Shown here: in pieces, positions 6,885 to 16,476 of the stretch
Position numbering within the stretch: position 1 is the first letter of the stretch
How the letters are laid out: the number at the start of each line of letters is the position of its first letter
Origin: Pseudozyma flocculosa PF-1
Lineage: Eukaryota; Basidiomycota; Ustilaginomycetes; Ustilaginales; Ustilaginaceae
Reading direction: 5' to 3'
DNA: 64,000 nt
Assembly: GCF_000417875.1 (NCBI RefSeq)
Contig: NW_006920897.1
Coordinates: 1 to 64,000, forward strand
Program-made: the position numbers and the translations under genes
Notes under the pieces: model-generated
Database searches by the model: none
Told to the model about the DNA's origin: nothing
What the model saw: the letters and a program-made list of their open reading frames with translations, nothing else

Positions 6885-9668
6885 GTTGGCAAAGTAGGGC
6901 TCTAGAACAGAGAGCCAGTCTCTGTTCTTCGCAAGCGTGACTTGGTCAAGCAGCTTGGTGAACATGTCAGCAAGCTGATCATGTGTAGATGTCTGGACAA
7001 CCGAAATGGTGTTGAGAGCTTGCTGCTCGCGTACAAAGTGGTATTTGATGTTGATATGCTTTGTGCGGTTGTGGAATTTCGGGTCTTTGGCTAGCTGGAT
7101 TGCTGCCTGGTTGTTGGCATGGAGCCGTGTAGGGCTCTAGACTAGCAGTCCAATGTTCTGGAGTAGTCTCCTGCAGGACCCACATGATTTCTTTCGTCGC
7201 TTCTTGCATTGCGACGTACTCGGCAAACGTGGTGGAGTCGGTGATAAGGCCTTGACGCTTGGAGTACCAGCTGTACGGCATGTCTTGTATGGTGTTGGCG
7301 ATTTCAGATGTAGACTTTCAACTCTGAGTGTCTCCCCCAAAGTCTGCATCGGAATATGTCGCCATTGCATTGGCCCAGTCCGTTGGGTCGACATCCAGTT
7401 GTCTGTATGCATGTTTCCGAGTGCCTTTCAAGTAGCGTAGAAGGTGCTTTGCCGCCACAAGAGCGCTAGTGGTCGGTTCTTGGAGGAAGCAGCTGAGGTG
7501 TTGGATGGCAAAGGCGATGTCTGGCCGAGTGCAAGTAGACATATAGAGTACCAAGCCTACCATTGTGCGGTACATCGAGTGCTCAATTTGCGAAAGCGGC
7601 TCGCCAATGGTCAGGTCAGAGCTTGATTTCATTGGTGTGTGGACAATATTGGCATCGCTGAGGCCAAAGTGGAAAAGGAGTCGGTCAATGTATGCCATTT
7701 GGGAGAGATGGAAAGAGTCCGTGGTCGACTGCACTTGGATTCCGAGGATGTATTGAAGCGGGTCACCTCCAGTCATCTGGAAGTGACTGCAGAGCTCTTG
7801 TTTAACCTTCTCGGCATCTTCAGGTCGTTGCGCAAAGATAACGATGTCATTCAACGTACAGCATCAGGATCACCGGTGGGGCATTCTTGACCGTTCAAAG
7901 GAATAGAGCAGGGTCATAGTCAGACTGCTCAAAGTCCATCTTGTCAAAGACATCACTGGCCTTTTCATACCAAGTGCGTCCTGCTTGCTTGAGGCCGTAG
8001 AGCGCCTTGTTGAGTTGACATACTTTGTCGTCTCTAGAGCTCTGGCCTAGCGCTTGGTGCATGAAAAGTTTGCAATTGATGTCGCCGTTGAGGAAAGCAG
8101 TGACTACATCCATTGGGATGACAGTCATCTTGAGCTGTAGAGCGATGATGAGGAGAAGGCGAAGTGTTGACATTTTGACAACTGGCGCAAACGTTTCTTT
8201 GTAGTCGATGCTGTGACGTTGCGTATAGCCTTGCACGACCAATCTAGCCTTATATTTGTCGATTGAGCCATCTGCTTTACACTTGGTCTTGAACACGCAT
8301 CAACTTCCGATGATGTTGCGCCCTCTAAGCCTATGGACCAGCGTCCAGGTATTGTTGTCATCGTGCGCTTTCAGCTCTTTATTGATTGGTTCCTCCCAGA
8401 GCGGCCAATTGGCACGACATCGAGCTTCTTCAAACGTGTTTGGTTCATTGTCAATCGATGATGGTGCTTGAGCTGAGTCTTCAGGCATCGAGGTGTCCTC
8501 CCTATCCATTGGATTTGATGTCTTGAGCTCTGGAACATCCGGCACGTCAGCAACGTGAAACGCTCGCAGTGGCTTGCTGTCTGTTGGCGTGCGGATGCCA
8601 TTGTCGCGTTCTGTGGCGGTCGCAATGGGAGCACCCAGTGGTGAGTCAGGCATGTTATTGTAGTGCTCTGGAACGACGGTTAGAGTGCAGGTCTTGTCGG
8701 TCGGTCCTTGCTCTTCCTTGCTTGGCTCAGCATTGGCCAGGGTTGATGCAACCTGGTTGCTCAGCTTGCTGTTTCCAAAGAGCGTGAGCATCATCTTGGT
8801 CTTGAATGGGAAGACATCTTCATCGAAGACGGCATGTCTGGTGACCAATGTAGTCCTTGAGATTGGGTCGTATAGCTTGTATCCCTTTGTGTCGACCGCA
8901 ATTCCCAAGAAGATGGTCCTAATTGCGCATTTGTCCAGTCATAGCTAGCAGCAAAAGTAATTCCCGATTTTCCTTATCGCACAGGCTGTGCGATCCAGGA
9001 TTTGAGAGTCGTTATACAAGTGCGATCTAAGATCCTGGCCACTATGAGTGGATTTCAGATCGCAGGCAGGAAAAATTCAGGATCTCAGATCGCAGCTGAT
9101 CGCATGCCTGCTGCAATCTGAGAAATCGCACAAGCTGGCTGCAGCTGGAATTTCAAATCTTTATACAAGTGCGTTTTTTTTTTGACCAGATCCTGCTGCT
9201 AGCTATGAGTTTGATGCGCCTTTCTTCGGGGACATGGGCCCAAGCTGCGCATCCAAATACCCTCAGGATGCAAATGTCTGGTTTGTTGCCGCACATTGCC
9301 TTGTAGGGAGTCATTCCGTGAAGTGACTTGGTCGGTAGGTGATTCTGGAGGTAAACTGCATGCAGGAGCGCTTCTCCCCACATGATGTTTGGAGCGCCGC
9401 TTTCAAACAGTAGAGCTCTAGTCTTGTCAAATAGAGTCCTGTTCATGCGGTCGGCAACACCATTCTGTTGCAGGGTGTAAGGAGCGCTTGTCTCGTGGAT
9501 GATACCACAGTTTTCGAGGTGACTCTTGAACTCATGTCCGGTGTATTCTCCTCTGTTGTTGGATCTGAATCTCTTGATGGTCTGACCGGTCTGGTTCTCC
9601 ATGAACAGCTTGTACTTGATGAAATAGGCGTATACTTCGCTCTTCTGCTCCATAAGGAAGACAACAGT
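6885..9668 (-). pseudogene. Ty1/copia retrotransposon pol remnant (integrase, reverse transcriptase, RNase H)
   Basis: The minus strand carries, in order: the C-terminal half of the integrase core (9668-9211), element D, the post-integrase KGYKLYDP motif (about 8880), a variable linker, reverse transcriptase (about 8300-7860; KARLVVQGYTQ, ETFAPVVKMSTLR, VVTAFLNGDI) and RNase H with the copia tail (about 7380-6885; SDADFGGD, TDSTTFAEYVA, HINIKYHFVRE, DQLADMFTK). The integrase SDNGGEY box reads SNNRGEY and the catalytic Glu motif reads VADRMNRT. The reverse transcriptase YVDD box is broken by a one-base shift and reads as YV/ND. In-frame stops lie near 8301 and 7319, with further shifts near 7150. 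The gag, protease and integrase N-terminus are absent, cut off by element E, and I could not delimit LTRs. It is non-functional. Confidence 0.9.
8940..9207. mobile_element. Element D: 268-bp MITE-like CATAGCTAG element inside copia integrase
   Basis: The termini CATAGCTAGCAGCA and its exact inverse (TGCTGCTAGCTATG) form a 14-bp perfect terminal inverted repeat. Direct AGT repeats flank it at 8937-8939 and 9208-9210. On the copia coding strand the duplication is ACT; removing the element and one copy restores an unbroken frame across the conserved region between the integrase core and the KGY motif. Subterminal repeats here are GATCGCA/TGCGATC palindromes rather than the CCGTAGG motif of B, B' and C. 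This is a separate subfamily with shared ends. Confidence 0.9.
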
Positions 9669-9860
9669 CATAGCTAGCAGCAGGGTTGGGCCCGGTTTTG
9701 GTCGTAGGCAGGCTACGATCTGAAATCGGGCATCGACCCCTGTCTACGATTTTTCCGATGCGCAGCCTGCCTACGATCTCAAATCGGGCATCGATGCCTG
9801 TGTACGATTTTTTTTGGGCGCGCAGCCTACCTACGATCTAGCTACGATCCAAAATTGTAG
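9669..9860. mobile_element. Element E: truncated CATAGCTAG-family element
   Basis: The left terminus CATAGCTAGCAGCAGGG starts at 9669 directly after AGT (9666-9668). It shares the AGCAGCA extension with D. The subterminal motif is CTACGATC/GATCGTAG, repeated with CGATTTGAGATC-like variants, a third motif set. No right terminus followed by AGT is present; the sequence fades into a (CCTG)n tract. The element cuts off the 5' part of the copia pol remnant. Confidence 0.7.
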
Positions 9861-9900
<40 letters not shown>

Positions 9901-9901
9901 C
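9861..9901. repeat. (CCTG)n tetranucleotide repeat
   Basis: About ten uninterrupted CCTG units lie at the junction between the transposon island and the gene-rich arm. Confidence 0.95.
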
Positions 9902-9960
9902 GGGACGGTGGGCGAGGAACGAGGTGACGTGTCGAAGTTGTGCCCGACGACGAGGGCAAC

Positions 9961-12900
9961 TCAAGCGGGTGCCTCATCTGGGCGCTTGTGTGCGCGTCCA
10001 TAGGCGACGCGCGGGTCGATGTCGGAGTCTTCCTCTCGATGGTGCGTATCTTCAAAGACAAGGCGGGAGCGATTTGTGCCCAGAAGGACGTACGCATCGT
10101 CGATCGCACCATCATCACCCAGTCGCCGCAGCAATTCGCCGAAAGCGTCTTCGATGCCGATGGTCTGGAGCTCGTGAGCACGCGTCTTGCCTCGGTGGTG
10201 GCACGAGTACGAGACAGCCTCGCGCCCTCGCCTCGGGACCGCCTTGAGCTGCATGAAGATCGAGAGGTACTCGAGGGGCTCGGACGCCTTTCCTTTGGCA
10301 CCAGCAGCGCCGTGCGATGAACGGTCGGATGGCTCAGCGACGACCTTGGGTGGATCGATCCCGATCTGGCCCAACGGCACGAGTGTGCTCCTGTTCTTCA
10401 CCTGAATGACGACAAAGGAGAACTTGGCGATGTCGATAATGGTGCTGGGGCCGTTCCAGTCCTCATCAAGGTAGACCGGGATGAGCAGATCCCAGCTCTC
10501 CTGGCCCGCGGCGCCGAAGATGGCGACGTGCTCCGCGAACCATTCCGACAGCTGCCGCTTGCTGACGGTGCGGATGTTGTTGGGCAGCTGGGCAAAGTGC
10601 GTGAACGTGATCGTGGCCGAACGGGCGAACCTCTCAAAGTCCGACTTGGCTCCCTTGCTCCGCGCCGCGCTCGACGACCCCTCTGGCATGCTAAACGCCG
10701 TGGCTCGGACAATCTGATCGCCAAGCAACGCGACGAGCCATGCCCACACCGTCAGAGGCTCTAGTGTTATGCCCTCGCGCCAGAGCTCGAGCCTTGCCTC
10801 CGTCATGTTCCCGGCAACGCCCTCCGCTACGGCCTTGCTCCTGTCGAGGGCAATGCGTTCGGCGGCAAGGTTGAGCTCGTTGACAGAGGCAATGTCGGTG
10901 GCCATCGTCAGAAGCAGTCGAGCCATCTCCTCGTCATCGAGGCCCATTGTGAAGCCATAGAACGACCTGAAATGCCGGATGATCCTGATCGAATCTCGCA
11001 AGCGATGCCTTACGCCGTGCGTAGGGTCTCCTAGTTGCTTCCGGAAGAGATCCGCAGCAGCGAGGCTCAGCAATGGCTCGGACGGGGTGCTCGTGATGAC
11101 GCATGAGGTGCTCGGTTCGATGTCGATGATGGTCCGAAAGTGCGTGCTGACCTGACGTTGCAGGAAGAGCTCGATAGCGACGTTCCCTGGCAAACCGATG
11201 AACAGCAGCGGAACGCGCTGGCTCAGCGCCGCCAAGTACCGGTCCATGGCATCCAGGGACAGTTCGTCTTCATCGATGGCGCGGATGTCGGGAAGCAGGA
11301 GAACGTCGGCATTGAAGATCAGCTTGGCCTGCAGTTTGGCCAACGAAACGTCACCAACCAAGGGGAGCAGCTGCGTCCTGGAAGGATCGTGTCCACTCGA
11401 GAACTTGACGTGCCTGTTGCTGAGGAGCGGCCGGCCCATGAGTGACAGCTGATGAAGGAGACTTGTCCAATCCTTGCCCTGCTTGTCCTGCTTCTCGAAT
11501 GGGAGCGCCTCGTAGCCAACGTCGAGCGGAAGCTTGTAATGCCGCAGGCAGTTCCAGCCGGAACGTTGCCAAGCGTCCAGACCGTTTCAGCGCTCCTTTG
11601 CCGACCAAGTGGTGTACATTGGAGTTGGTGTCCAGCAAGATAAGAAAGATGCGGTCCGCGTCGTAGGGCGCCTCGCCGATTCGTTGCCAGAGCCGCCGAA
11701 TAATGGGCAAGAGATCGCCAAAACCCATGGCCTCGTCAAGAGCCAGCAGAAAGACTCCCTCGTCGCGCCGAGGGCCGGCGGGATAAGCGGCTACTACCGC
11801 CGCCTGCAGACGAGCGAAAGCCTGCGCGCAAGGACCCGCTTCAAACGCCTCTGCAGACGAGTCGTCCAGGGGGCTGAGCTTCGGTAAATTGGTCTTGTAG
11901 CGACGGGCGATGGCACCCAGGAGATCCTGTCGACGTGAGGAAGGGACACGTCTACCTCTGCTCTTGGGATCTGTGGGACTCGAAGGCGACTCCAGCTGCA
12001 GATGCTCGTAGAACTCCTCGACAAACGAGGGCCGACCTTCAGACGGCGGGCTGGGCTCGTACGAAGCCTTGGCCTCGGAGATCTCTTCAGCAAAGACGTG
12101 CGCGAAGGCCTCGAACCAGGCCAATACGCGATGGCGATTGTTACGCTCGACGAGCTGAGCATCCTCGCGGGCCTGTTCAGCTAGGATGCGAGCCTGTTCC
12201 GCACTCTGGTCGTCTCTCTTAGCGAGAGTCTCTTGTTGTTCTGCCGTTTCCTTCTCTTCGGCGAGAACGTCTTCCATCGGCATCGCAGGCTTGTCTTGCC
12301 TCTTCTTCTCAGTCAGGGGTGTGCAGAGGATGTCGGCCGCGGCATGATCGCGGGCTGGGATGGAGACGATATCGCTTGCGCCGCGGAAGCAGATCATGAT
12401 GCCGAGGTGGTGCTTGCGAATCACCTGGTCGACGGTTCGCGACTTGCCGGAGCCGGAAGACTGAATGATCGGCAAAATGCGACCGTAATGCTTCGCTTTA
12501 TCGAATGTCACGCGGAGCGTCTCGATATGACGACAAAGAGCTAGATGGCCGTCGCCGTGGAAGTCAGATTAAAAGTCACGCTCGACCAGGTTGCCAGGGA
12601 ATAAGATGTTCGGGGGGGGGGGGGGGGGGGGGAGGCGCTCTGCGAAGGAGGAGGTGAAAGGACCGTTGCCGGGCTGAGGTCAGCTGCAAAGAGTCGTGGT
12701 GACCGAAAGCATGAAAAGGTGCAGGGCAGACTCACGTGTGGCAGCCTCGACGAGCAGCCGCAAGAGCAGCGACAAGGTGCCGGCACGTCGATCGCTCTCC
12801 AGCCTGCCGGACAGGTGAGGCAGCACGATTCTGTAGATTTCATTGGCGTCCTCAGTCAGGCGGCGGACGCCAGTCGAGAGAAGGAGCGGGCGAAGGGAGC

Positions 12901-13190
12901 TGGGCAGGTGCGCTTCGACATCGGGCGACAGGCAAGAGCGGACCCAGTTTCGAAAGGTCCGACGGAGCACAGCTTTGGCGAGGCAAAGATCGTCCAAATC
13001 TACCACGCGTGGTCGTCCAAACGAAGATGAGCTTGTCTGTGACGCTGTTGGTGTGCGGAGCCACATGCTGCGAGACGAAGTTTGTCAGGTCTTGCAGCCT
13101 TTGACGCTCGAGTGTCGAAGGGTCCGGCGCAGAGACTTCGATTGCACTGTGTATGGGTTCGTCGGCGGATGAATGCGCGAGGTCGGCCAT
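9961..13190 (-). pseudogene. Crinkler/CR-type P-loop NTPase with PD-(D/E)xK nuclease domain, frameshifted
   Basis: Minus-strand segments in different frames join into one protein. The N-terminal part starts MADLAHSSADEPIHS at 13190, shifts frame near 13025, and continues DLDDLCLAKAVLRRTF to about 12705. A probable intron follows (3' end near 12542, containing a G21/C21 homopolymer). Next comes the NTPase part with Walker A (SSGSGKSRTVDQV, about 12470) and Walker B-like GVFLLALDEAMG (about 11760). The frame changes again between about 11560 and 11520 and then runs to the stop at 9961. The C-terminal part has the nuclease-like pattern IPVYLD...STIIDIAKFSFVVIQVKNR (about 10500-10400). This arrangement is typical of fungal CR-type proteins, an expanded family linked with transposons and host-directed effectors. 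I assign the family by motif order only. The shifts suggest a decayed gene, but an unrecognised intron could explain one of them. Confidence 0.6.
12612..12632. repeat. G21 homopolymer
   Basis: Twenty-one consecutive G residues on the plus strand lie inside the probable intron of the NTPase gene. This is a likely source of length error or variation. Confidence 0.95.
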
Positions 13191-13710
13191 GACCCGGGAT
13201 CGGGCCCGGCGCTCGAAGAGAGCGGGGGCGAGGCAGGCAAAGAGTCGAGGGCTGCCGATCTATGCTGATCCCGCCGTGCAGCGACGATGGTGCATTGACC
13301 GGCGAGTGATGATGAGCGACATGATGCGGTGGTATGCAGGAGAGGCGGAGGAGCCTAGTGGGCAACGCGATCCGACGGTCGTGGTAAGGAGGGAACCAGT
13401 GAGGAGTCTGAAGCCGGATGAAAGGGGCGTCTGGCATTTCAAAATCTCGGCAGTCGGCCATCGCTCGGAGCAAGGCGAAAGCTGCAGGGTGCACCGCGAG
13501 ATGCAGACTCAAAGCAGAAAAAACAAGCAAGCTTCCTGAGTAAGGTGACCAAGGTGCTCGACCAAGTTGATCTTGGTGCTCACCTTGGGCCATTCTTGCT
13601 AGGCTTGTGTGAGAATTGTAACCTCAAGTTCCCGCCTGGACGCGGCTTTCGTATGAACGAATCTTTTGTAAGCGTTCATATTTAACATAATACGCTGACC
13701 TTCCAAGTAA
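13191..13710. other. Intergenic region upstream of the NTPase remnant
   Basis: I see no supported gene here. The last 40 bases (about 13670-13710) are AT-richer than the surroundings (ATATTTAACATAATACG) and immediately precede the tRNA-like gene. Confidence 0.5.
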
Positions 13711-13814
13711 GGCCTCTTAGCTCAGTAGTAGAGCGACAGGTCCCGGTTCTGGTAGTGCACGATCACTAATCGTCCGATTCCTGTAGGTCGCGGGTTCAAT
13801 CCCCGTAGGGGTCT
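13711..13814 (+). tRNA. tRNA gene with an intron of about 32 nt, anticodon uncertain
   Basis: The acceptor strands GGCCTCT and AGGGGTC pair fully, counting G-U. The D-arm is GCTC/GAGC with A-box TAGCTCAGTAG. The T-arm is GCGGG-TTCAATC-CCCGT with B-box GGTTCAATCCC. A five-pair anticodon stem (ACAGG/CCTGT) encloses 39 bases, which implies an intron of about 32 bases in the loop. A T-rich run follows from 13815, suitable as a Pol III terminator. The residue after the 5' stem is T then C, so the invariant U33 is not where expected. With a canonical intron position the anticodon would read CCG, which I do not trust. The intron holds its own small hairpin (ACGAT/ATCGT). Confidence 0.75.
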
Positions 13815-14216
13815 TCTTTTTTGCTTTCTTTTTCGCCTCTCACTGCGCCTTGGAGGAATTGGCGCAAGTTCGGCCGAGGGGACGCGGGCGAGCCTGTTGG
13901 CCGGTGATGTTCCTTATCGCCTGGCCGGCCACTTCCTAGCTGCAGATAAGATCGAACGCGAGTCCAGGCATCCTGGCATGGGACCGGCGTTCTTCCGAGC
14001 CCACCTCGGTCGCTATTCGTACGTACGTAGTGCAGCCGACGGTGCCAACCGCTTCTCCGAGGGGCGTGTGGGGCACCCGAGCGGGCGAGCGAGCGGGCGG
14101 GGTCGTGCTTGGTGCTAGATAAGGAGGAAGGATCCGCGAGCCTGTCCTCGGCCCACTCTACGAGGACTTCTCGAAGCGGCAACTTTGGCTGCGGGGTCCC
14201 ATAAGGGTGGGATGGG

Positions 14217-14223
14217 TATATAG
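14217..14223 (+). promoter_or_regulatory. TATA box of the MFS permease gene
   Basis: TATATAG lies about 100 bases upstream of the chosen ATG at 14322, the expected distance for a core promoter with a short leader. Confidence 0.5.
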
Positions 14224-14321
14224 AGGGCGCCGGATGCTCCTTTCCTGCCGTATCGCCGGACGCTCTTACCCGTGCTACCGCATCGACGACGCTCTAACAC
14301 CGACACCGGGATCAAAACGAC

Positions 14322-15988
14322 ATGGCCATGGATCTGGTTGACAAGCGAGTCGACGTCCTGGCCAAGATGCCCGAGGATGTCGACAAAATCGGCGGCAAGC
14401 CCCGGATCCTGCCGGTCGTAACGCTGCAGGACGGCTTGGAAGACTGCGACGAGGATCTCGCCATCGACGCCGAGGTCGAGAGACGCCTCGTCCGCAAGAT
14501 CGACCGACACATTCTCCCGTGGATCTGCGTGGTGAGTATTGTCTTAGCGTGCCGCCTGCTGCGACAGGCAGGCCGACGTTGTCCGACGACACTCAAGTCC
14601 GACGGGCCCCTCATGCCTAGCTTCTGCCTGCCCTCGCCACCGATCGCCACCAGGCCTACCTCTGCAACTACCTTGACCGCGCCAACCTGGGCAACGCCAA
14701 AACGCTCAGCAACGACGTCCCGGGCGCGTCGCTCTCGTCGCGCATCGACCTCGGCGGCACGCGCTACTCGACGCTGGTCGCCCTCTTCTTTGTCCCCTAC
14801 GCGCTCATGGAGGCACCGTCCAACTTCTTCCTCAAGCGCTTCACGCCGTCGAAATGGATCGCGAGGATCATGGTGAGCTGGGGCATCGTCACGGCGTGCC
14901 AGGCGGCCGTGGTCAACTACGCCGGCCTGGTGGCGTGCCGCCTGATGCTCGGCCTCGCCGAGGCCGGATTCTACCCGGGGTGCATCTTCTACCTCACCTT
15001 CTGGTACCGGCCCGAGGAGCGTGGACAGCGCATGGCCATCTTTGCCGCCTCAGTCGCCGTGTCCGGTGCGTTCAGCGGACTCCTCGCCACCGCCATCTCC
15101 TTCCTCAACGGCAAGGGCAGCCTGTTTGCGTGGCAATGGCTCTTCATCCTGGAGGCGATTCCAGCCGTTGTCGTTGGCGTCCTCGCCTTTTTCTGGATGC
15201 CCGACTACCCGTCCACGGCGCGCTTCCTGACGCCAGAAGAGCGCCGGATCGCCGAGGCCAGGCTGGGTCGGCATGCGCCCAAGGGCTCCGATCGCACCGT
15301 CGACTGGCGCGTGCTGCGGGCGACGGTGGTCGACGTCGACTTCTGGCTGTTTGCCGTGGCCTACTTCTGCATGACCAATTCGCTCAACGCCGTTGGGTTT
15401 TTCCTGCCCAGCCTCGTTGCTAGCCTGGGATTCTCTGGCTGGCGCGGGCAGGCCATGACGGTGCCTCCCAACGTGTTTGGCGCCATCATCATCCTCGTCA
15501 ACGCCGTCTGGTCCGACCGGCGCAAGGAGCGCTGCGTCCACGCCCTCGGCGGCCTCGTCGTTGTCGGCGTCGGCTACATCCTCTTGGCGTCGACCTCGTC
15601 CGTCGCCCCTCGCTTGGTTGGTGTCTTTTTCATTTCGGCCACCAATGCCGCCGTCATCCCCTTTCTTGCCTTCCGGCTGTCGACCATTAGCGGCAGCACC
15701 GCCACGGCTATCGCCTCGGGCGCCACCATCGCCTTTGCCAACATCGGCGGCATCACGGCGCCCTACCTGTTCAAGGCCGACGAGGCGCCCTTTTACCCGA
15801 CGGCCAACTACGCCATCTTTGCCATGCAGGTGCTCGCCGCCCTCATCATCCTCGTCCTGTGGTACCGCCTCGGCAGCTCGGCGCTGTACCGGGTCAAAGG
15901 CTGTCGTGCAGAGGAGGGCGGCGGCAGGGGTGGCGACAGCGACGGCAATGGAATGTCAGGAAAAGGGACCGGTCAGCTAGCACCATAA
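14322..15988 (+). CDS. MFS permease, allantoate/anion:cation symporter (Dal5-like) family
   Basis: This is a plasma-membrane transporter of the major facilitator superfamily, likely importing an organic anion such as a vitamin, ureide or nicotinate-type substrate; the substrate cannot be read from the sequence. Exon 1 is 14322-14531 and exon 2 is 14654-15988, with a GTGAGT donor and CAG acceptor in phase, giving about 514 residues. The N-terminal cytosolic segment is acidic (KMPEDVDKIGG, then ERRLVRKIDRHILPW), the usual lead-in to TM1 in this family. After the intron comes LCNYLDRANLGNAK. Other family marks are the RLMLGLAEAGFYPG segment with FWYRPEERGQRMAIF, and WMPDYPSTARFLTPEERRIAEARL at the start of the central loop. 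Hydrophobic segments are consistent with 12 TM helices. The start was chosen for context and the upstream TATA box; a second ATG lies two codons on. Confidence 0.88.
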
Positions 15989-16476
15989 TGCGCCCCCTGT
16001 GAGGCTCGAACCCGCCCAAGGCGATGAGCGAGCGCCTCATGGGCCAGGTTGTACCATAGCTCATCCCTTGCCTGCGCGCCCAGGCGGCAATCGTGCACAC
16101 GAAAGACTGGCAAAGCACGGTATCGCCGGCTGCTTCTATTAAGAGCCGCGGGTTCGGGCTCGCCGTCGTAGACTGAGCAACGGGCATACACGAGGGAGAA
16201 GGCGCATCAACGAGGCCAGGGATTGCGAAAGGGTCGAATCGCGGAGAAAGAGGACGGGAACAGCGGATTTCTTCTTTGTCTTTTTCTTTTTCTTTTTTTC
16301 TGTTCTTGTTGTTGTTGTTTGTCGTTGTCGAGGTCAAAGCTTTTCGCCACGGATCGCATCGTCGGATCACATCATCAGGGAAAACGAGTCGGCGCATCGG
16401 GTCGGAACGGATCGAGGGCATGCACGCCGAGGATGGCGGGGCTAAACGAGTGACGAACGGGGGGGCCAGGAGGGCA
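15989..16476. other. Intergenic region between convergent MFS and Argonaute genes
   Basis: I see no supported protein gene. It contains a pyrimidine-rich tract near 16270-16310 and a T-arm-like GGGTTCGAGCC on the minus strand near 16007, discussed under rejected items. Confidence 0.5.

Noticed and set aside
6480..6885. Possible LTR of the copia element downstream of RNase H
   Set aside because: The sequence looks like a leader or terminal region, but there is no second copy in the window to define LTR ends, so no boundary can be supported.
8940..9207. Element D read as a spliceosomal intron or introner
   Set aside because: It has no GT/AG borders at the coding junction and instead has perfect 14-bp inverted ends with a duplicated trinucleotide, which indicates DNA transposition.
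15990..16100. A minus-strand tRNA-like stretch (GGGTTCGAGCC near 16007 with flanking pairable arms)
   Set aside because: The T-loop motif is good and the arms GCCGCCT/AGGGGGC nearly pair. I could not build a D-arm and an anticodon arm with a legal loop, even allowing an intron. It may be a decayed tRNA.
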